Below, piece after piece: positions 18,299-26,041 of a stretch of 53,918 nt of DNA. Position numbers and translations under genes: made by a program. The stretch spans positions 1 to 53,918 of the forward strand of contig JACPLA010000063.1 of NCBI GenBank assembly GCA_016186715.1, in the 5' to 3' direction. The stretch comes from Ignavibacteriales bacterium (GTDB taxonomy: Bacteria; Bacteroidota; Ignavibacteria; UBA10030). Each line of letters begins with the position of its first letter. Positions within the stretch are counted from its first letter, which is position 1. The notes under the pieces are model-generated. The model made no database searches. It was given only the letters and a program-made list of their open reading frames with translations, and was not told the DNA's origin.

Positions 18299-19870
18299 AT
18301 GGCTGTTACCAAGAAAATATTGTGGGTCGATGACGAAATCGATCTCCTCAGGGCTCATGTAAGACTGCTTGAGCAAAAAGGGTACGTCGTGGAAACCGCC
18401 AGCAACGGTGAAGATGCTCTGGACATGGTTCGGTCCTCGCCCTACGACCTCGTGTTTCTGGACGAAATGATGCCGGGGATGGGCGGTCTTCGGACTCTCT
18501 CGGAAATCAAAGATGCGGTTCCCTCGCTTCCCGTCGTCATGATTACCAAGAACGAGGCGGAGAGCCTGATGGAAGACGCAATCGGAAGCAAGATCAGTGA
18601 TTACCTGACAAAGCCCGTGAATCCGAGTCAGGTTCTTTCGTCGGTGAAGAAGATCCTGGAAGGGAAAAAGATCGCCGGTGAACACGTTTCGCGGGACTAT
18701 ACTCAGGAATTCCAAAAAATTACCCGACTCCTGATGAACCCGCTGGACGATCGGGATTGGATTGACCTGTACCTCCGGCTCACGAACTGGGATCTTGAAT
18801 TGGATCGGCACCCGGAGCTGGGCCTCCGGCAAACGCTCCTCGACCAAAAAAGGGAGTGTAATATCGAATTCGGCAAGTTCATCGAACGGGTGTACCGGGG
18901 GTGGATCAGTCAGGATCGGGGGGAACGGCCTCCCCTTTCCGTCGATGTTATTGAGCGATTTGTCATCCCCGAACTGTCCCGAAGCACGTCGGTGATCCTC
19001 TTTGTCATCGACTGCCTGAGACTTGATCAATGGCTGGTGTTGGAAGAATTGTTGCGGGACTTGTTTACGATCGACCGAAATTTTCACTTCAGTATTCTGC
19101 CGACGGCAACTCCGTACTCGCGGAATGCGATCTTCAGCGGGTTATTTCCGCTTGAATTGCAGCAGCGCTTCCCGGACCTCTGGTCGTCGGGTCAGGACGA
19201 TGAGAGCAGCCTGAATAGAAACGAGCACGAACTTTTGGCGAAGTTGCTGGAACGACGCGGTGTTCGGCTTAAGCCGGAGCCGAAGTACGTCAAGATCCTC
19301 GATCCGGAATTCGGCAGGCAAATCGAACATAATATCGTTTCCTATCTCCAGGGGAAACTGACCGCGATTGTCGTGAATTTCATTGATATGCTCGCCCATG
19401 GCAGGTCGGACTCTCCCTTGCTGAAGGAAATTGCCCCCGATGAAGCGGCATACCGCTCGCTGACCCGGTCCTGGTTTCTCCATTCGTCTCTCTTTGGCAT
19501 GCTCAAGACGCTTGCCCGACAAAGAGGCATCACGCTCGTTATCACTGCCGATCACGGGAGCGTCCGTTGTCTCCGGGGATCGAAAATTGTTGGCGACCGG
19601 GAAGCCTCGACCAATCTTCGCTACAAGTTCGGACGAAACCTGAAAATCGACGAACGGCAGGCGGTCTTTATCAAAGACCCCGCCGAGTACAAATTACCTC
19701 GCACGAGCGTCACCACGAACTATGTTTTGGCAAAGGAAGACTTTTATTTTGTCTATCCTACCGACTATCACAAATATCTTAGTCAGTACCGGGATAGTTT
19801 CCAGCACGGCGGCATATCGATGGAGGAAATGATTCTCCCCGTGGTGACGCTGAAGCCGAGGGGCGGATGA
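18299..19870 (+). CDS. porX: PorX-type response regulator with PglZ (alkaline-phosphatase-fold) domain
   Basis: A 523-residue protein combining a CheY-like receiver (~1-125) with a PglZ-type domain (~200-520). This is the architecture of PorX, which controls T9SS gene expression and function in Bacteroidota. Receiver residues are Asp11/Asp12, acceptor Asp55 in LVFLDEMMPG, and Lys105 in TKP. Metallo-hydrolase motifs of the alkaline phosphatase superfamily are FVIDCLRLDQW, the candidate nucleophile Thr271 in PTATPYSRNAIFSG, VNFIDMLAHGRS and TADHGSVRC. The ATG at 18299 has no clear Shine-Dalgarno site. Its stop overlaps the tsaE start by 4 bases. Family knowledge says PorX works with the kinase PorY and a sigma factor SigP; neither is in this window. 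Placement next to sprA supports the T9SS role. Confidence 0.92.
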   Translation: MAVTKKILWVDDEIDLLRAHVRLLEQKGYVVETASNGEDALDMVRSSPYDLVFLDEMMPGMGGLRTLSEIKDAVPSLPVVMITKNEAESLMEDAIGSKISDYLTKPVNPSQVLSSVKKILEGKKIAGEHVSRDYTQEFQKITRLLMNPLDDRDWIDLYLRLTNWDLELDRHPELGLRQTLLDQKRECNIEFGKFIERVYRGWISQDRGERPPLSVDVIERFVIPELSRSTSVILFVIDCLRLDQWLVLEELLRDLFTIDRNFHFSILPTATPYSRNAIFSGLFPLELQQRFPDLWSSGQDDESSLNRNEHELLAKLLERRGVRLKPEPKYVKILDPEFGRQIEHNIVSYLQGKLTAIVVNFIDMLAHGRSDSPLLKEIAPDEAAYRSLTRSWFLHSSLFGMLKTLARQRGITLVITADHGSVRCLRGSKIVGDREASTNLRYKFGRNLKIDERQAVFIKDPAEYKLPRTSVTTNYVLAKEDFYFVYPTDYHKYLSQYRDSFQHGGISMEEMILPVVTLKPRGG

Positions 19871-20349
19871 TCGGAGTGAAGAAGAGTTCGTCGGAAGCAG
19901 AGACGAGAACGATGGCGCGATCGTTTGGCGAGGCCCTTCGACCCGGCGACGTCGTGGCCCTGTACGGTGAACTTGGGTCGGGAAAGACCCAGTTTGTCAA
20001 AGGAATTTGCGAAGCATTTCGCGTCTCAACGCATGTTGCCAGCCCGACTTTTGTGATCCTCCACCGGTATGAAGGCACAACCACGGACGGGAACCAACTC
20101 TTTCTCTACCATTTCGACTTGTACCGTGTTGATTCCGCCGAGGAAATTTACGATCTCGGCTATGAAGAATTCTTCTTTGGTGGTGGAATCTGCATTGTGG
20201 AATGGGCCGAACGGTTGAGCAATCTTCTCCCGGCCGAGCGATATGACATTCGTCTGGATTTCGGAGAACGGGAGGCGGATCGGATCATTGCGATCCACAG
20301 GAAGAATGCGGTTCCTGTCGCCCCTTTGCTTCGCGGGAGGAGTGCGTGA
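19867..20349 (+). CDS. tsaE: TsaE, ATPase of tRNA threonylcarbamoyladenosine synthesis
   Basis: A 160-residue P-loop protein with Walker A GELGSGKTQFVKG and the TsaE segments VASPTFVILHRYEG, FHFDLYRV-like (YHFDLYRVDSAEEIYDLGYE) and CIVEWAERL. TsaE helps TsaB and TsaD transfer the threonylcarbamoyl group to A37 of ANN-decoding tRNAs. It overlaps porX by 4 bases upstream and tsaB by 4 bases downstream, so it is part of a coupled run. Length is normal. Confidence 0.95.
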   Translation: MIGVKKSSSEAETRTMARSFGEALRPGDVVALYGELGSGKTQFVKGICEAFRVSTHVASPTFVILHRYEGTTTDGNQLFLYHFDLYRVDSAEEIYDLGYEEFFFGGGICIVEWAERLSNLLPAERYDIRLDFGEREADRIIAIHRKNAVPVAPLLRGRSA

Positions 20350-21029
20350 TCGTTCTCGGGATTGAAACGTCCACGGACGTATGCTCTGTGGGGATCTTTG
20401 GAGACAAGGGTCTCCGCGCTGAACGGTCGATTGTGGATCGACACATTCATTCCGAAAAACTCCTGACGCTGACTCAGGAGGTTCTCATCGACGCGGGAAT
20501 GACGACATCCCGGATTGATGCCATCGCCGTGTCGATCGGTCCGGGGTCCTTCACCGGTCTGAGGATCGGGCTGAGCGGAGCCAAGGGCCTGTGCTTCTCG
20601 CTCGACCGTCCTCTTGCCGCAATTCCGACGCTCCACGCGATCGCTCACTCCGTTAAAGCGAAAAATCCGCGTGTCGTGAATATTCTTGTGGCATTAGACG
20701 CAAAAAAGGGGGATTTTTACGCCGCGAGATTTTCATTGGACGGCCCCATGCCGGTGGAAACCCTGGGTACGACGGTGGTGGCAGGCGAATTGCTGGCCCA
20801 ATTCGGCGGGAACGATCTCCAATTCGTCGTCACCGACAAGCCTGACATTCTCGGGAAAGAGATGGGGACTGTAACGGCCGTGGGACATGTTCATGAGTAT
20901 TGCCGCGGTTCGGTTGTTGCGGAGCTGGGGCAATACAGGATCAGTTCCGGAGAAACCGTTGACGTGCGATCGGTCGAGCCGAAATACCTGAAGGACTTTG
21001 TTGTGCGGGGGAAAGCCTCCGCGGCTTAA
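20346..21029 (+). CDS. tsaB: TsaB, scaffold subunit of the threonylcarbamoyl transferase complex
   Basis: A 227-residue ASKHA-fold protein starting at a GTG that overlaps the tsaE stop (GTGA). The N-terminal ILGIETS-like motif reads [17 protein letters not shown], and [20 protein letters not shown] is the TsaB hallmark. TsaB pairs with TsaD, whose gene is not in the window, for the universal t6A37 tRNA modification. Adjacent tsaE supports the assignment. Nothing is missing relative to the family (about 230 residues). Confidence 0.95.
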   Translation: MIVLGIETSTDVCSVGIFGDKGLRAERSIVDRHIHSEKLLTLTQEVLIDAGMTTSRIDAIAVSIGPGSFTGLRIGLSGAKGLCFSLDRPLAAIPTLHAIAHSVKAKNPRVVNILVALDAKKGDFYAARFSLDGPMPVETLGTTVVAGELLAQFGGNDLQFVVTDKPDILGKEMGTVTAVGHVHEYCRGSVVAELGQYRISSGETVDVRSVEPKYLKDFVVRGKASAA

Positions 21030-21046
21030 CAGAAGGAGACGCTTCG

Positions 21047-21886
21047 ATGGCCTGGTTTCGACGTTCCAAACAAAACATCCAATCGGAGGGGAGGAAAGAG
21101 ACGCCGGACGGTTTATGGACCAAGTGCGGAGGGTGTGGAGAGATTATCCATCGGAAACAGCTTGAACAGAACCTCTATACCTGCCCAAAGTGCTCGTTTC
21201 ACTTCCGGATCGGAAGTAAGGAGTATTTTCGGATTCTTTTGGATGACGGATCGTTCAGCGAGATGGACAAGAAAATGCAGTCGACGGATCCCCTCAATTT
21301 TGTCGATACGAAGAAGTATTCCGACCGGATCAAAGAGACGATCAAGAAAACCGGGCTCAACGATGCTGTCCGGACCGGGACGGGAAAAGTCAATAAGATC
21401 TCCGTGGTTGTTGCCTGCATGGATTTTGCGTTCATCGGAGGGAGCATGGGATCCGTCGTGGGAGAGAAGATTGCCCGGGCGATTGACAAGTCGCTGAAGA
21501 CCCGGTACCCCATGATCATCATTTCCTCAAGCGGCGGTGCACGGATGATGGAAGCCGCTCTGTCATTGATGCAGTTGGCCAAAACCAGCGCGAAACTGGC
21601 ACAGTTGTCCGACGCCCGAATTCCATTTCTTTCTTTGCTCACCGATCCGACCACGGGGGGAGTGACGGCGAGTTATGCCATGCTGGGAGATCTGAATATC
21701 GCCGAGCCCGGAGCGCTCATCGGATTTGCCGGTCCGCGTGTAATCCGGCAAACTATCGGAAAAGACCTGCCGAAAGGATTTCAGCGGTCCGAGTTCCTTC
21801 TGGAAAAGGGGTTTGTCGATATGGTGGTCCATCGCAAGGACATGAAGGAAACCGTCGCGAGAATGCTGGCGCTGCTGGCAAACTGA
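21047..21886 (+). CDS. accD: Acetyl-CoA carboxylase carboxyltransferase subunit beta
   Basis: A 279-residue protein with the N-terminal four-cysteine zinc finger (Cys27, Cys30, Cys46, Cys49: KCGGC ... TCPKC). The carboxyltransferase crotonase-like core follows ([51 protein letters not shown]). With AccA it transfers the carboxyl group from biotin to acetyl-CoA to make malonyl-CoA, the first step of fatty acid synthesis. A good AGAAGGAG site precedes the ATG. accA is in the same window but 26 kb away (48230); accB and accC are not seen. Confidence 0.96.
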   Translation: MAWFRRSKQNIQSEGRKETPDGLWTKCGGCGEIIHRKQLEQNLYTCPKCSFHFRIGSKEYFRILLDDGSFSEMDKKMQSTDPLNFVDTKKYSDRIKETIKKTGLNDAVRTGTGKVNKISVVVACMDFAFIGGSMGSVVGEKIARAIDKSLKTRYPMIIISSSGGARMMEAALSLMQLAKTSAKLAQLSDARIPFLSLLTDPTTGGVTASYAMLGDLNIAEPGALIGFAGPRVIRQTIGKDLPKGFQRSEFLLEKGFVDMVVHRKDMKETVARMLALLAN

Positions 21887-21896
21887 CTGACAATGT

Positions 21897-22799
21897 ATGA
21901 AGATCCATATCCTTGGTGTTCCCATGGACCTTGGCGCCGGTCGGCGCGGCGTCGACATGGGTCCATCCGCTCTCCGCATCGCAGGCGTGAACGAAAAACT
22001 GACCGGCCTTCGCCACGAGGTGGTGGATGAAGGCGACATCCCTATCAAAGCCCCCGAACAGCAAAGAATCCGAAACGAAAAACTGAGATATCTTCCCGAA
22101 ATTGTGCGGGCCTGCACCTTGCTGTCGGGAAAAGCGGAGAAGGTCGTCGCCGGCGGCGGCTTCCCTTTGGTCCTCGGAGGGGATCATTCCATTGCGATTG
22201 GTACGATTGCGGGTCTGTCCTCGTATTGCCGGAAACACAAGAAACGGCTCGGTGTCATGTGGATTGACGCCCACGGCGATCTGAACACGGATGAGACCAC
22301 CCCGTCAGGAAACATTCACGGTATGCCCCTGGCTGCTTCGATCGGTCTGGGTGCCATTGAGTTGACCTCCGTGGGAGGTGACTTCAGGAAAGTTGATCCG
22401 AAGGACGTGGTCCTGATCGGGACACGAGACCTTGATGACGGCGAAAGAAAGGTCATCAAGCAGTACGCCGTCAATATTTTTACCATGGAGGAAATCGACA
22501 AGCACGGGATGTCGGTTATCATGGCCCGGGCGCTCCGTAAACTCAAGCCGGTTGACTATCTCCACGTAAGCTTTGACCTCGACTGCGTCGACCCTCAAGT
22601 GGCACCCGGTGTCGGAACGCCGGTGAAGGGCGGGCTGAACTACCGCGAAGCCCACCTCATCATGGAGACCCTCAACGAATCCGGGAAAATGACTTCTCTG
22701 GAGATCGTCGAAGCGAACCCGATCCTCGACAACCGGAACCAGTCGGCAGAATTCGCCGTCGAGTTGATTCAATCGGGGTTCGGCAAAAAGATTCTCTGA
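21897..22799 (+). CDS. rocF: Arginase (ureohydrolase family)
   Basis: A 300-residue ureohydrolase with all manganese-binding motifs: LGGDHSIAIGT, WIDAHGDLNTDETTPSGNIH and SFDLDCVDPQVAPGVGTP. The N-terminal MDLGAGRRGVDMGPSALR and the SGNIHGMPLA loop are typical of arginase rather than agmatinase. It would hydrolyse arginine to ornithine and urea. It starts 11 bases after accD and panC follows 2 bases after its stop. No other arginine catabolism genes are nearby, so its pathway role (nitrogen release or polyamine precursor supply) is open. Confidence 0.92.
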   Translation: MKIHILGVPMDLGAGRRGVDMGPSALRIAGVNEKLTGLRHEVVDEGDIPIKAPEQQRIRNEKLRYLPEIVRACTLLSGKAEKVVAGGGFPLVLGGDHSIAIGTIAGLSSYCRKHKKRLGVMWIDAHGDLNTDETTPSGNIHGMPLAASIGLGAIELTSVGGDFRKVDPKDVVLIGTRDLDDGERKVIKQYAVNIFTMEEIDKHGMSVIMARALRKLKPVDYLHVSFDLDCVDPQVAPGVGTPVKGGLNYREAHLIMETLNESGKMTSLEIVEANPILDNRNQSAEFAVELIQSGFGKKIL

Positions 22800-22800
22800 A

Positions 22801-23661
22801 ATGGAGATCATTCGGTCGGCCGGCGAGATGCAGTCCCACGCTGAGAAGATCCGATCGTCAGGCAAGCGGATCGGGGTTGTTCCGACGATGGGATATTTTC
22901 ACGAGGGGCATACAAGCCTGATCCGCATCGCTCGGGAACGCTGCGATGTCGTTGTGACAACGATTTTCGTTAATCCCGCACAGTTTGGCACCGGCGAGGA
23001 TTTTGAGCAATACCCTCGTGATTTTGAGCGGGATAAAGCTCTGGCGGAGGAGGGGGGGACCGATGTCATCTTCGCGCCCGACGCAGAAGAGATGTATCCG
23101 CCGGGATTTGGGACCTTCGTTGTGCCGGAGGACGGGGCATCGATCCTCGAAGGCCAGGTCAGGCCGTCGCATTTTCGCGGCGTGGTCACCGTCGTCGTCA
23201 AGCTGTTTCATCTTACAAAACCACACATTGCCGTCTTTGGTCAAAAGGACGCTCAACAAGTTTTCGTTGTTCGAAGAATGATCCGGGATCTGAATTTCGA
23301 CATCGATCTTGTCGTTGCGCCAACGATCCGGGAGCAGGATGGTTTGGCGAAGAGCTCGCGCAATCTGTACTTGACAGCGGCTGAACGAGCTGAGGCGCCT
23401 CTGCTCTATCAGGCGTTGAAAGAGGCTGAGAGTCTCGCTGCCCTGGGAGAGCGGAAGGCCGAAAAGATCCGTGCAGCCGTCAGCGAGGTTCTCCAGCGTG
23501 CGAAACTTGCAACGGCTGACTACGTTGCCGTCGTTGATCCGGAAACGTTCCGTGAAGTCGGTGAACTGCATCCCCCTTTGGCGCTCGTCGCCGTTGCCGT
23601 ACGATTCGGGTCGGCACGTCTCATCGATAACATTCTGATTTCTGTTTCATCAAAAGGATAA
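22801..23661 (+). CDS. panC: Pantothenate synthetase
   Basis: A 286-residue enzyme joining pantoate and beta-alanine with ATP to give pantothenate, the coenzyme A precursor. The nucleotidyl-transferase HxGH-type motif is PTMGYFHEGHTSL (His34, His37), where many relatives have Ala-Leu in place of Tyr-Phe. IFVNPAQFGTGEDFEQYPRD, FGQKDAQQVFVVRRMIRDL and the KSSRNLYL loop all match PanC. The ATG is one base past the arginase stop. panB and panD are not in the window. Confidence 0.96.
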   Translation: MEIIRSAGEMQSHAEKIRSSGKRIGVVPTMGYFHEGHTSLIRIARERCDVVVTTIFVNPAQFGTGEDFEQYPRDFERDKALAEEGGTDVIFAPDAEEMYPPGFGTFVVPEDGASILEGQVRPSHFRGVVTVVVKLFHLTKPHIAVFGQKDAQQVFVVRRMIRDLNFDIDLVVAPTIREQDGLAKSSRNLYLTAAERAEAPLLYQALKEAESLAALGERKAEKIRAAVSEVLQRAKLATADYVAVVDPETFREVGELHPPLALVAVAVRFGSARLIDNILISVSSKG

Positions 23662-23665
23662 AGGA

Positions 23666-24430
23666 GTGTCTGCGAACAAGAATCTTGCTGTTGTGATCAT
23701 GGCCGCCGGGAAAGGTACGCGCATGAAGGTTCCGGACCGACCGAAGGTGATGTTTGAACTCAACGGGAAACCTATGATCCATTATGTCGTGGACCTGGCA
23801 TACGACTTGGATGCCGGGCGCGTCCTGACAATCGTCGGCTTCCAGGGCGAAACCGTCACCGCGTACATCAAACAATCGCACCCCGATGTGGAAACCGTGG
23901 TTCAGGCCGAGCTGCGCGGAACAGGTCATGCCATCCTCCGGACAGAAGAAGCCCTCTCCGACTTTTCAGGGGATATTCTCGTATTGTCCGGTGATGTGCC
24001 GTTGTTGAAACGCGCCACTATCGACAGCCTGATCGCCCATCACAGAACAACCGGGGCTGTGGCAACGATTCTCACCGCGGTCCTTGATGATCCGGCCGGT
24101 TACGGGCGTATTGTGAGAAACCAGGACGGCTCGGTTCAGAAGATTGTCGAGCACCGCGATGCAACGGCGGAAGAACTCTCCATCCGGGAAATCAATTCCG
24201 GAATTTATGTGTTTGAGAAGAAGAGGCTGTTCGACGGTCTGAACCATATCAATCCGCACAATGTTCAGAACGAGTATTATCTGACGGACGTGTTTGAATA
24301 TTTCTGGCGGCATCGATGGGTGGTTTCGGCGCTTAAGGCACCGCACCACGATGAAATCCGAGGCGTCAACACCATGGAACAACTCGAAGAAGCAAAGGCG
24401 GTGGCGACCGGGACCGCCGTCCGACCTTGA
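23666..24430 (+). CDS. GlmU-like UDP-GlcNAc pyrophosphorylase domain (no acetyltransferase domain)
   Basis: A 254-residue nucleotidyltransferase matching the N-terminal half of GlmU. It has MAAGKGTRMK with the uridyl-binding loop, QAELRGTGHAILRTEEAL, LSGDVPLLK, a GYGRI strand, EINSGIYVF, VQNEYYLTDVF and GVNTMEQLEEA. It would make UDP-GlcNAc from GlcNAc-1-phosphate and UTP. Full GlmU is ~450 residues with a left-handed beta-helix acetyltransferase; that part is absent here and the next gene does not supply it. The GTG at 23666 overlaps an AAGGAG sequence, so the true start is uncertain; later in-frame GTG (23693) or ATG (23699) would clip the first strand. A close paralogue acting on another sugar-1-phosphate is possible. 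Confidence 0.82.
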   Translation: MSANKNLAVVIMAAGKGTRMKVPDRPKVMFELNGKPMIHYVVDLAYDLDAGRVLTIVGFQGETVTAYIKQSHPDVETVVQAELRGTGHAILRTEEALSDFSGDILVLSGDVPLLKRATIDSLIAHHRTTGAVATILTAVLDDPAGYGRIVRNQDGSVQKIVEHRDATAEELSIREINSGIYVFEKKRLFDGLNHINPHNVQNEYYLTDVFEYFWRHRWVVSALKAPHHDEIRGVNTMEQLEEAKAVATGTAVRP

Positions 24431-24498
24431 CAATCAGTCCAGTTTTCGGTACTATGAATTCAGCATTCAGAGAGAAGTTCTTGTCGCGGAGGAACGGT

Positions 24499-24999
24499 AT
24501 GAAAATTTTCACGATAGCCCTTGCTCTTTCGCTCTGTGTCTTGATGACGGCTTCCGCCCAATTCAAGGAGCAAAAAGCGGAGTCACGCCCCAATGTCAGT
24601 GAGTCATTGATACGCCCGGAGGGGAGCGGCCTGATGTTCGGCTGGTTTGACCCGAGTCGTCTCACGATGCATCATTCGTATTCGCTCTCGTACATGACGA
24701 TGGGCGGGCAGGGCCTCTCCGTCGGCATGTACACCAACAGCCTGTTCTACAAGATTGCCGATCCGCTCGATGTCCAGTTTGACGTCAGCCTCATGCATTC
24801 TCCCTTCAGTTCGTTCGGATCGACAAGTGATTTCAGCGGTGTGTATTTGAGCAGGGCCCAACTGAATTATCGTCCGGCTGAAAACATGCTTCTTCAGATC
24901 CAATTCCGGCAGTTTCCGGCCTTGTACTGGATTGGGGGAAGTAACCGGTATTCCAATATTTCCCGCGGAGTCGGCAGTTTTGACGAGGAGGGGCGCTAA
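24499..24999 (+). CDS. Small exported protein of unknown function, probably outer-membrane or periplasmic
   Basis: A 166-residue protein with a clear signal peptide (MKIFTIALALSLCVLMTASA, cut near AQF). The remainder is rich in aromatic and alternating residues (MHHSYSLSYMTMGGQGLSVG, LSRAQLNYRPAENMLLQIQF), suggesting beta strands, perhaps a small barrel or sheet. I do not recognise a named family. The ATG at 24499 is chosen because a GGAGGA site precedes it and the signal peptide starts there. The frame could extend to 24427, but those residues look random. It lies 69 bases after the glmU-like gene and just before a strong terminator, so it is probably the last gene of the porX-to-here run. 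Confidence 0.75.
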   Translation: MKIFTIALALSLCVLMTASAQFKEQKAESRPNVSESLIRPEGSGLMFGWFDPSRLTMHHSYSLSYMTMGGQGLSVGMYTNSLFYKIADPLDVQFDVSLMHSPFSSFGSTSDFSGVYLSRAQLNYRPAENMLLQIQFRQFPALYWIGGSNRYSNISRGVGSFDEEGR

Positions 25000-25022
25000 C
25001 CGTTCTACGATGTCTTTCAATG

Positions 25023-25070
25023 AAAAACCGGGTGCCTGCTCTCAAGTCCGAAGGCGCTCGGTTTTTTCTT
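25023..25070 (+). terminator. Strong intrinsic terminator
   Basis: AAAAACCGGGTGCC (25023-25036) pairs along its full 14-base length, with two G-U pairs, with GGCGCTCGGTTTTT (25053-25066). A T-rich run follows. It lies 23 bases after the stop of the small exported protein gene and 21 bases before the next start. It should end the porX-panC-glmU-like transcript. The short distance to the next gene leaves little room for a promoter, so partial read-through or attenuation is possible. Confidence 0.9.
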
Positions 25071-25090
25071 TGAAGCCGGATCGGTAGAAG

Positions 25091-25582
25091 ATGCTCGATT
25101 CCCAGCACGGTCCAGCCACAAAGGTTTTTCCATCCCAATCTTCCCCCAGTTCCTCTACCCGGACGGATTCAAACAGATGGAAGATCGTCTATGCGGTTGC
25201 CGGCGTGGCCCTCGTCGGTTCCGTGGTGGGAATGTTCCTCTTTTCCGATTCAGGCCGCGAATCGGAAGTTATCGTGGACAACAGGTCTCACACTATTCAG
25301 CTGGATGTGATGAATGCTGTTGGGGAGGCAAAACTGGCGCAGCGAATGACGGAGTTCCTTCGTTCCCGCGGCTTTGACGTCGTTGAAATCGGAAACTACC
25401 GCGAGGCGCTGGAAAGAACGCTGGTGATAGACAGAACCGGGAACCCGCAGGCCGCCCTTCAGGTGGCCAGAACGATCGGAGTGCCTCCGGAGCAAGTCAT
25501 TCAGAGAATCGACAAAACCTTGTATCTCGATGTGTCTGTCTTTATTGGCAAGGATTACCCGTCGTTGCAACCGTTTCAATAA
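25091..25582 (+). CDS. Membrane-anchored LytR_C-domain protein
   Basis: A 163-residue protein with one membrane helix (VYAVAGVALVGSVVGMFLF, ~33-52) after a short Ser/Thr-rich cytoplasmic tail. A LytR C-terminal (LytR_C) type domain follows: the pattern IQLDVMNAVGEAKLAQRMTE ... LRSRGFDVVEIGNY is characteristic, and the end LYLDVSVFIGKDY also fits. The LytR-CpsA-Psr catalytic domain is absent, so this is a stand-alone LytR_C protein whose molecular role is not established. rsfS starts 18 bases downstream and argS is coupled to rsfS, so these three probably form one operon. Confidence 0.82.
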   Translation: MLDSQHGPATKVFPSQSSPSSSTRTDSNRWKIVYAVAGVALVGSVVGMFLFSDSGRESEVIVDNRSHTIQLDVMNAVGEAKLAQRMTEFLRSRGFDVVEIGNYREALERTLVIDRTGNPQAALQVARTIGVPPEQVIQRIDKTLYLDVSVFIGKDYPSLQPFQ

Positions 25583-25600
25583 GATTCTGAGGAGGTCAGG

Positions 25601-26041
25601 TTGACTGCCCGAATGCTGGCCAAGATGATTGCAGGCGTTGCGATTTCCAAGAAAGCAAGAAACGTGGTCCTGATGGACTTGCGAAAGAAGAGTTCGGCAA
25701 CGGATTTCTTTGTCGTCTGCTCCGCTGATTCGGATGTTCAGGTAAAATCGATTGCCGATGCGATCCGGGACGGGCTTGAGATGAACGGTGTTTCGATGTG
25801 GCATTCCGAAGGCCTCCGGGCGCTTCAATGGGTTCTTCTCGATTACGTCGACGTCGTCGTTCATGTGTTTCACAAGGATGTTCGAGCGTTCTATAACTTG
25901 GAGCGGTTGTGGAGCGATGCAAAGATTCATCCGGTCGAAGACACCGGCACTTCGGTAAAAATCCTGCCGCCACTCACCCCACAGAGAATCCGAACCAGGC
26001 CGACCAAACCGATACGAAGGGTTTCCGGCTCAAAGGCATGA
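25601..26041 (+). CDS. rsfS: Ribosomal silencing factor RsfS
   Basis: A 146-residue RsfS/Iojap-family protein. Such proteins bind ribosomal protein uL14 and block joining of the subunits when nutrients are short. KKSSATDFFVVCSADSDVQV, WHSEGLRALQWVLLDYVDVV and VVHVFHKDVRAFYNLERLW are the family signatures. A TTG at 25601 is taken as start because GAGGAGG lies at the right distance upstream; ATG at 25613 is the alternative. The last ~25 residues are basic and proline-rich and go beyond the usual domain. The stop overlaps the argS ATG by 4 bases. Confidence 0.94.
   Translation: MTARMLAKMIAGVAISKKARNVVLMDLRKKSSATDFFVVCSADSDVQVKSIADAIRDGLEMNGVSMWHSEGLRALQWVLLDYVDVVVHVFHKDVRAFYNLERLWSDAKIHPVEDTGTSVKILPPLTPQRIRTRPTKPIRRVSGSKA

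Noticed and set aside
25909-26037. Upstream extension of argS
   Set aside because: It lies inside rsfS and lacks synthetase similarity; the ATG at 26038 gives the ATGA overlap and normal length.
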